DNA of 16,597 nucleotides from positions 1 to 16,597 of the forward strand of contig CALUVK010000018.1 in assembly GCA_944324205.1 (NCBI GenBank), in the 5' to 3' direction. Both the position numbers and the translations under genes were made by a program. Under the pieces are notes generated by a model. That model saw only the letters and a list, made by a program, of their open reading frames with translations, was not told the origin of the DNA and did no database searches. The DNA comes from Candidatus Gastranaerophilales bacterium. GTDB lineage: Bacteria; Cyanobacteriota; Vampirovibrionia; Gastranaerophilales; Gastranaerophilaceae. Each line of letters starts with the position of its first letter. The first letter of the stretch is position 1. Below are positions 13,477 through 16,597 of the stretch, piece by piece.

Positions 13477-13485
13477 ATTATAACA
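13477..13485 (-). promoter_or_regulatory. Extended -10 promoter of the second pilin-like gene
   Basis: Minus-strand TGTTATAAT (13485-13477) is a perfect extended -10 predicting a start near 13470, 24 bases before the ATG. No -35 is recognised, which extended -10 promoters can tolerate. The 13447-13539 gap holds no clear terminator for the upstream mscS operon. Confidence 0.55.
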
Positions 13486-13539
13486 TATTTTTCAAAGAAA
13501 AAAAGCCCTTACTAATTACAACTTGTTTAAAATAAATAA

Positions 13540-14379
13540 TTATTCTTTTGCCATATAAATACTCGTAGACGGGAATGCAAATTCAATTCCTTCTTCACGG
13601 TAGCGGTGAATAATTTTTCTTATTACTACACTTTTTTCCTGAACATAATCAGACCATGCAGCTCTTGTAGTGTAGCATACAAGCCTTAGGGCAATAGAGC
13701 TCGACGCAAGATTTTCAATAAACGCAAGCTCACCTTCTAAAATAGTTTCATCCTCTCTTGCTATCTCTCTTAAGATTTCCAAAGCTCTGTCAATTTTTTC
13801 GTTAGAAGTTCCGTATTCAATATCTACAGTCAAATCAATCCTTCTTCTGTCTGTCTGCGAAACATTCGTAATCTCTTCGTTTGCAAGTAGGTTATTCGGT
13901 ACATTTATTGCAAACCCTTCAAGGCTTCTTACAGTAGTTGAGCGAAGATTAATATTTTCAACAGTACCTTCATAGCCGTTGAATTTGATATACTCGCCTA
14001 TTTTATAAACCCTGTCCGCTAAAAGTCCGAATGAACCGAAAATATTTCCGATAGCTTCTTTAGCAGCAAAGCCAACCGCTAAACCTGTAATCCCGAAACC
14101 GGCTATTAGTGATGCTACATTATATCCAAAACTCTGCAAAAATCCGGCAAGCAAAATAAATACAATAATAGCTTTGGCTATCCTATTCAAAACAGGCATC
14201 AGGTTTACAAGAGGCGAATCAGAATTCCTTGCTCTTAAACGGGATATAATTTTTCTGCCTAAAATATCGATAAGCTTGCAAAAACCCCATATTAAAAGCA
14301 GGTTGACTATAACTCCGATAATAAATTTCATATGAGTCGCAGCAAACTTCATAATAGCGTTTGTTATTGTATCTATCAT
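13540..14379 (-). CDS. mscS: MscS-family small-conductance mechanosensitive channel
   Basis: This 279-residue protein matches E. coli-type MscS in size and layout. Transmembrane helices lie at about 17-38 and 63-84. The pore-lining TM3 is at about 89-118, with the Gly/Ala-packed stretch GFGITGLAVGFAAKEAIGN and its kink. The beta domain follows with YKIGEYIKF...GTVENINLRSTTVRSLEG and VPNN, then the alpha/beta domain ending FAFPSTSIYM. It would open on membrane tension during osmotic down-shock and release small solutes from the inner membrane. AAGGA upstream of the ATG lies in the last codons of nifS, and only three bases separate the two genes, so mscS is the third gene of the nifU-nifS operon. 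The functional link to Fe-S synthesis is probably only positional. Confidence 0.93.
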   Translation of the reverse strand: MIDTITNAIMKFAATHMKFIIGVIVNLLLIWGFCKLIDILGRKIISRLRARNSDSPLVNLMPVLNRIAKAIIVFILLAGFLQSFGYNVASLIAGFGITGLAVGFAAKEAIGNIFGSFGLLADRVYKIGEYIKFNGYEGTVENINLRSTTVRSLEGFAINVPNNLLANEEITNVSQTDRRRIDLTVDIEYGTSNEKIDRALEILREIAREDETILEGELAFIENLASSSIALRLVCYTTRAAWSDYVQEKSVVIRKIIHRYREEGIEFAFPSTSIYMAKE

Positions 14380-14382
14380 AAA

Positions 14383-15570
14383 TTATCCTTTTCTTTTTCT
14401 CAAAACTTCCAACTCATCCTGAAATGGAGAAATAGAAGTCAGCTTATCCATTATACCAGGTAATTTTTCTATCACAAAATCAACATCTTTTTCTGTTGTA
14501 AACCTTGAAAGACTAAACCTAATTGAGCCATGCAGAGCCGTAAACGGTATTCCCATCGCTCTTAATACATGACTCGGCTCTAAGGAACCTGACGTGCAGG
14601 CGCTTCCGGAGCTTGCACAAACACCTATATCACTCAAATGCAAAAGTATAAGCTCTCCTTCAACATACTCAAAACCAATATTAGAAGTATTAGGCACTCT
14701 GTCTTTCACCCCGGTATTCAGCCTTGCATTAAATACATTCTTTAAAATACCTTCCTCTAGCTTATCACGCAAGCGCTTAACGTCTTTTAGCTCATAACTT
14801 AAAGCGTCCATAGCAAGTTCAGCCGCTTTTCCGATACCAACAATATAAGGAACATTCTCTGTGCCGGCTCTCAAGCCTCTTTCCTGATGCCCGCCGTTAA
14901 TCAAAGGGGTAAACCTTACATCCGGCTTTGCATAAAGAACCCCCACGCCTTTTGGAGCGTGGAACTTATGCCCCGAAATCCCGAGCAGGTCAATTTTTGT
15001 ATCTTTAACGTTTATAGGAATTTTACCCGCAGCTTGAACTGCGTCAACAAAAAACCTCGTCTCCGGAGATTTTGATTTTATATATTCAGCAATCTCTTCT
15101 ACCGGATAAATCACACCGGTTTCGTTGTTTGCATACATTATAGACACTAATGCCGTATCTTTTCTTAACCTCAATTTCAATTCATCAATATCAAGTTCGC
15201 CTTGAGAATTTACACCGATATAATCGACTTCATATCCGTTTTTTTCAAACTCTTTATAAGTATTCAAAACCGCAGGATGCTCGACTTTTGTTGTTATAAT
15301 ATGACGCTTTTCCCTGTTACAGTTCAAAACTCCTTTAATTGCTGTATTAGCAGACTCTGACCCGCAGGAAGTGAAATAAATATCTTTTTCATTTTCTGCA
15401 CCTAAAAAATCCCGCACTTTAACCCGCGCTTCTCTTATCGCTGCAGCAGGCTTTTTAGCAAAATCATACATGCTGGACGGATTTGCATAATCCTCTTTTA
15501 AATAAGGAAGCATCTCCTCTAATACTCTTTCATCAATCTTCGTAGTTGCGTTATTGTCTAAATAAATCAT
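14383..15570 (-). CDS. nifS: Cysteine desulfurase (NifS/IscS type)
   Basis: This 395-residue PLP enzyme removes sulfur from cysteine to give alanine and a persulfide for Fe-S cluster assembly. It begins MIYLDNNATTK, the class I cysteine desulfurase opening. It has His98 stacking on PLP (VEHPA), Asp176 and Gln179 in FFVDAVQA, the PLP lysine Lys202 in SGHKFHAPKG, the RAGTENV loop (234-240), and the mobile catalytic Cys325 in GSACTSGSLEPSHVL. The insert around the Cys is of the longer IscS/NifS group, not the SufS group. The start is supported by AAAGGA eleven bases upstream. It follows nifU with a 92-base gap occupied by the hairpin 15595-15650, and is followed within three bases by mscS. Pairing with nifU favours the NifS name. 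The role is probably housekeeping, since no nitrogenase genes are seen. Confidence 0.95.
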   Translation of the reverse strand: MIYLDNNATTKIDERVLEEMLPYLKEDYANPSSMYDFAKKPAAAIREARVKVRDFLGAENEKDIYFTSCGSESANTAIKGVLNCNREKRHIITTKVEHPAVLNTYKEFEKNGYEVDYIGVNSQGELDIDELKLRLRKDTALVSIMYANNETGVIYPVEEIAEYIKSKSPETRFFVDAVQAAGKIPINVKDTKIDLLGISGHKFHAPKGVGVLYAKPDVRFTPLINGGHQERGLRAGTENVPYIVGIGKAAELAMDALSYELKDVKRLRDKLEEGILKNVFNARLNTGVKDRVPNTSNIGFEYVEGELILLHLSDIGVCASSGSACTSGSLEPSHVLRAMGIPFTALHGSIRFSLSRFTTEKDVDFVIEKLPGIMDKLTSISPFQDELEVLRKRKG

Positions 15571-15594
15571 ATATCTATCCTTTATTTAAATAAT

Positions 15595-15650
15595 TGTAGG
15601 TCAGGCATTGCCTGACAAAAGCTTTATTGTCAGGCAATGCCTGACCTACA
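15595..15650. repeat. REP-like nested inverted repeat between nifU and nifS
   Basis: Arms 15595-15617 and 15628-15650 are perfect 23-base inverted copies around a ten-base centre (AAAGCTTTAT). Each arm is itself a small hairpin (GTCAGGC-ATT-GCCTGAC or its complement) headed by GTAG. A GTAG tetranucleotide followed by a short palindrome, arranged as an inverted pair, is the layout of REP/BIME elements mobilised by REP-associated tyrosine transposases. No transposase is in the window. In the nifU-nifS mRNA it would fold into a very stable hairpin. No T run follows, so it is not a normal terminator. It may set the nifU:nifS ratio or protect nifU mRNA. Confidence 0.8.
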
Positions 15651-15662
15651 TTGGCAAATATA

Positions 15663-16493
15663 TTATACCTGTTCAACCTCAAGTTTTGAATCAACTTTGT
15701 CCTTCAAAATAGTTTCAACAAAGTTTTTTAACGTCATTGAAGCATTTTTACATCCGCTGCACATGCCGGTTAATTTAACCTTAACCTTATTTCCATCAAC
15801 ATCAACAAGTTCAACGTCACCGCCGTCTTTTTGCAGCTGCGGTGAAATCTGCTGGTCAATAACTTTACTGATTTTCAAGATTTTTTGTGTCGGCGTAAGC
15901 TCTGCTGTCTGTTCAGCTTTCTTGTAATAAGTTTCAAGCATATCCTTAATTACTCCCCTGCATCTTCCGCAGGCGCCGCCGGCTTTTGTGTAGTTTGTGA
16001 CCTCATCTACAGTTTTAAGCCCGTTTACCTTAATGGCTTCCCAAATCTGATTTTCTGTTACATTAAAGCAGGTACAGATAATTTTTTCCCCGCTCGGGTT
16101 TAACCCCTCTTCCATTGCAATCACATCTTCTCCGTAATACTTTTTAATAGCATCCTCTAAAGCTTCATGCCCCATAACGGAACAGTGCATCTTCTCCTGC
16201 GGAAGTCCGTCAAGCTCATCTGCGATATCTTTATTAGTAATCTTTGCTGCTTCATCAATTGTTTTTCCGATAATCATTTCGGTTAGAATACTTGATGAAG
16301 CGACAGCAGAGCCGCATCCGAATGTCTGGAATTTAGCATCTTTTATAACTTTACCGTCAAGTTTTATATATAATTTTAAAGAGTCTCCACAGGCAAGTGA
16401 ACCGGCCTCCCCTATCAAATCCGCATCATCAATCTTGCCGACATTTCTTGGGTTTCTGTAGTGATCTAATACCTTCTCCGAATATTCCCACAT
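15663..16493 (-). CDS. nifU: NifU, three-domain Fe-S cluster scaffold
   Basis: This 276-residue protein has the full NifU architecture. An N-terminal IscU-like scaffold (about 1-125) carries Cys35, Cys60 and Cys104. A central BFD-like [2Fe-2S] domain (about 137-190) has C140-x-C142 and C175-x2-C178. A C-terminal Nfu domain (about 200-276) has the C245-S-G-C248 cluster motif. It receives sulfur from the cysteine desulfurase encoded next and builds clusters for transfer to cytoplasmic apoproteins. Three-domain NifU is typical of nitrogen fixers, but it also serves as the general Fe-S scaffold in some non-fixing bacteria such as Helicobacter. With no nif structural genes here, that role is likely. 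An AGAGGAAA site precedes the ATG. All cluster ligands are intact. Confidence 0.95.
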   Translation of the reverse strand: MWEYSEKVLDHYRNPRNVGKIDDADLIGEAGSLACGDSLKLYIKLDGKVIKDAKFQTFGCGSAVASSSILTEMIIGKTIDEAAKITNKDIADELDGLPQEKMHCSVMGHEALEDAIKKYYGEDVIAMEEGLNPSGEKIICTCFNVTENQIWEAIKVNGLKTVDEVTNYTKAGGACGRCRGVIKDMLETYYKKAEQTAELTPTQKILKISKVIDQQISPQLQKDGGDVELVDVDGNKVKVKLTGMCSGCKNASMTLKNFVETILKDKVDSKLEVEQV

Positions 16494-16532
16494 AATATAT
16501 TTCCTCTCTTTGAAGTTGAATTTTACACTATC

Positions 16533-16560
16533 ATTCTACTACAAAAAGAGGAAATATAAA
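16533..16560 (-). promoter_or_regulatory. Possible promoter of the nifU-nifS-mscS operon
   Basis: Minus-strand TTTATA (16560-16555) and TAGAAT (16538-16533) are 16 bases apart, with a predicted start near 16526 and a 32-base leader. The match is modest, and the real promoter could lie beyond the window. No IscR-type or Fur-type operator is recognised. Confidence 0.25.
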
Positions 16561-16597
16561 TTATACATGGTTTTAAAATTTATTTGCGATTTTTCAT

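Noticed and set aside
15595..15650. Reading the nested repeat as a CRISPR unit or a Rho-independent terminator
   Set aside because: There is one inverted pair and no spacer array, and no T run follows on either strand. REP/BIME architecture explains it better.
16580..16597. Possible last codons of an upstream minus-strand gene (…KNRK stop)
   Set aside because: Only five codons are in the window, so a coding end cannot be distinguished from chance.

Overview
The window looks like chromosomal DNA from an AT-rich, uncultured-type gut bacterium. The best fit is the Gastranaerophilales/Melainabacteria (Vampirovibrionia) group. This is inferred from the pilin-like proteins with a 'KK(C)GFTLxE' leader, the lineage-specific hypotheticals opening with 'MKI..IS...NFKG', and a three-domain NifU used outside nitrogen fixation. 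It is not proven by any marker gene. No integrase, transposase, CRISPR array or rRNA is present. Many promoters show an extended -10 (TGnTATAAT-like) element.

Layout. 1-375 (-): 5' part of a type IV pilin-like gene. 547-1332 (+): membrane protein with an HEAGH metalloprotease signature, overlapping by 9 bases a convergent single-TM surface protein (1324-2316, -). 2399-4165 (+): nanE, a ROK-family kinase (likely nanK) and a small unknown gene, forming a ManNAc/sialic-acid catabolic operon. 4189-5157 (+): a UbiA-family prenyltransferase with its own promoter. 5247-5334 (+): tRNA-Ser(CGA). 5338-5739 (-): GtrA-like membrane protein. 5839-7928 (-): two tandem hypothetical proteins sharing an N-terminal motif. 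8072-9569 (+): a regulated unit consisting of a consensus promoter, a 22-bp palindrome at the start site, an 18-codon leader peptide with tandem Trp codons, alternative RNA stems, and a 403-residue membrane protein that contains no Trp. 9576-10415 (-): uridine-kinase-like P-loop protein. 10564-12791 (+): UDP-xylose synthase and UDP-glucose dehydrogenase, which together make UDP-xylose from UDP-glucose. 12793-13446 (-): second pilin-like gene. 13540-16493 (-): operon nifU - (REP-like hairpin) - nifS - mscS, i.e. Fe-S cluster scaffold, cysteine desulfurase and a mechanosensitive channel.

The most interesting part is 8072-8357. Its geometry resembles a tryptophan-codon attenuator: Trp codons 13-14, a stop codon lying inside one arm of a perfect 12-bp stem, and a competing hairpin. 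It sits upstream of a membrane protein of unknown function rather than trp genes. Secondary observations are two promoters positioned for leaderless mRNAs (nanE and the UbiA gene), divergent promoters sharing one -35 region, a GTAG-headed REP-like double hairpin between nifU and nifS, a 20-bp inverted repeat around the kinase promoter, and a ROK kinase lacking the usual sugar-binding Glu. All functional statements rest on sequence reading without database searches.
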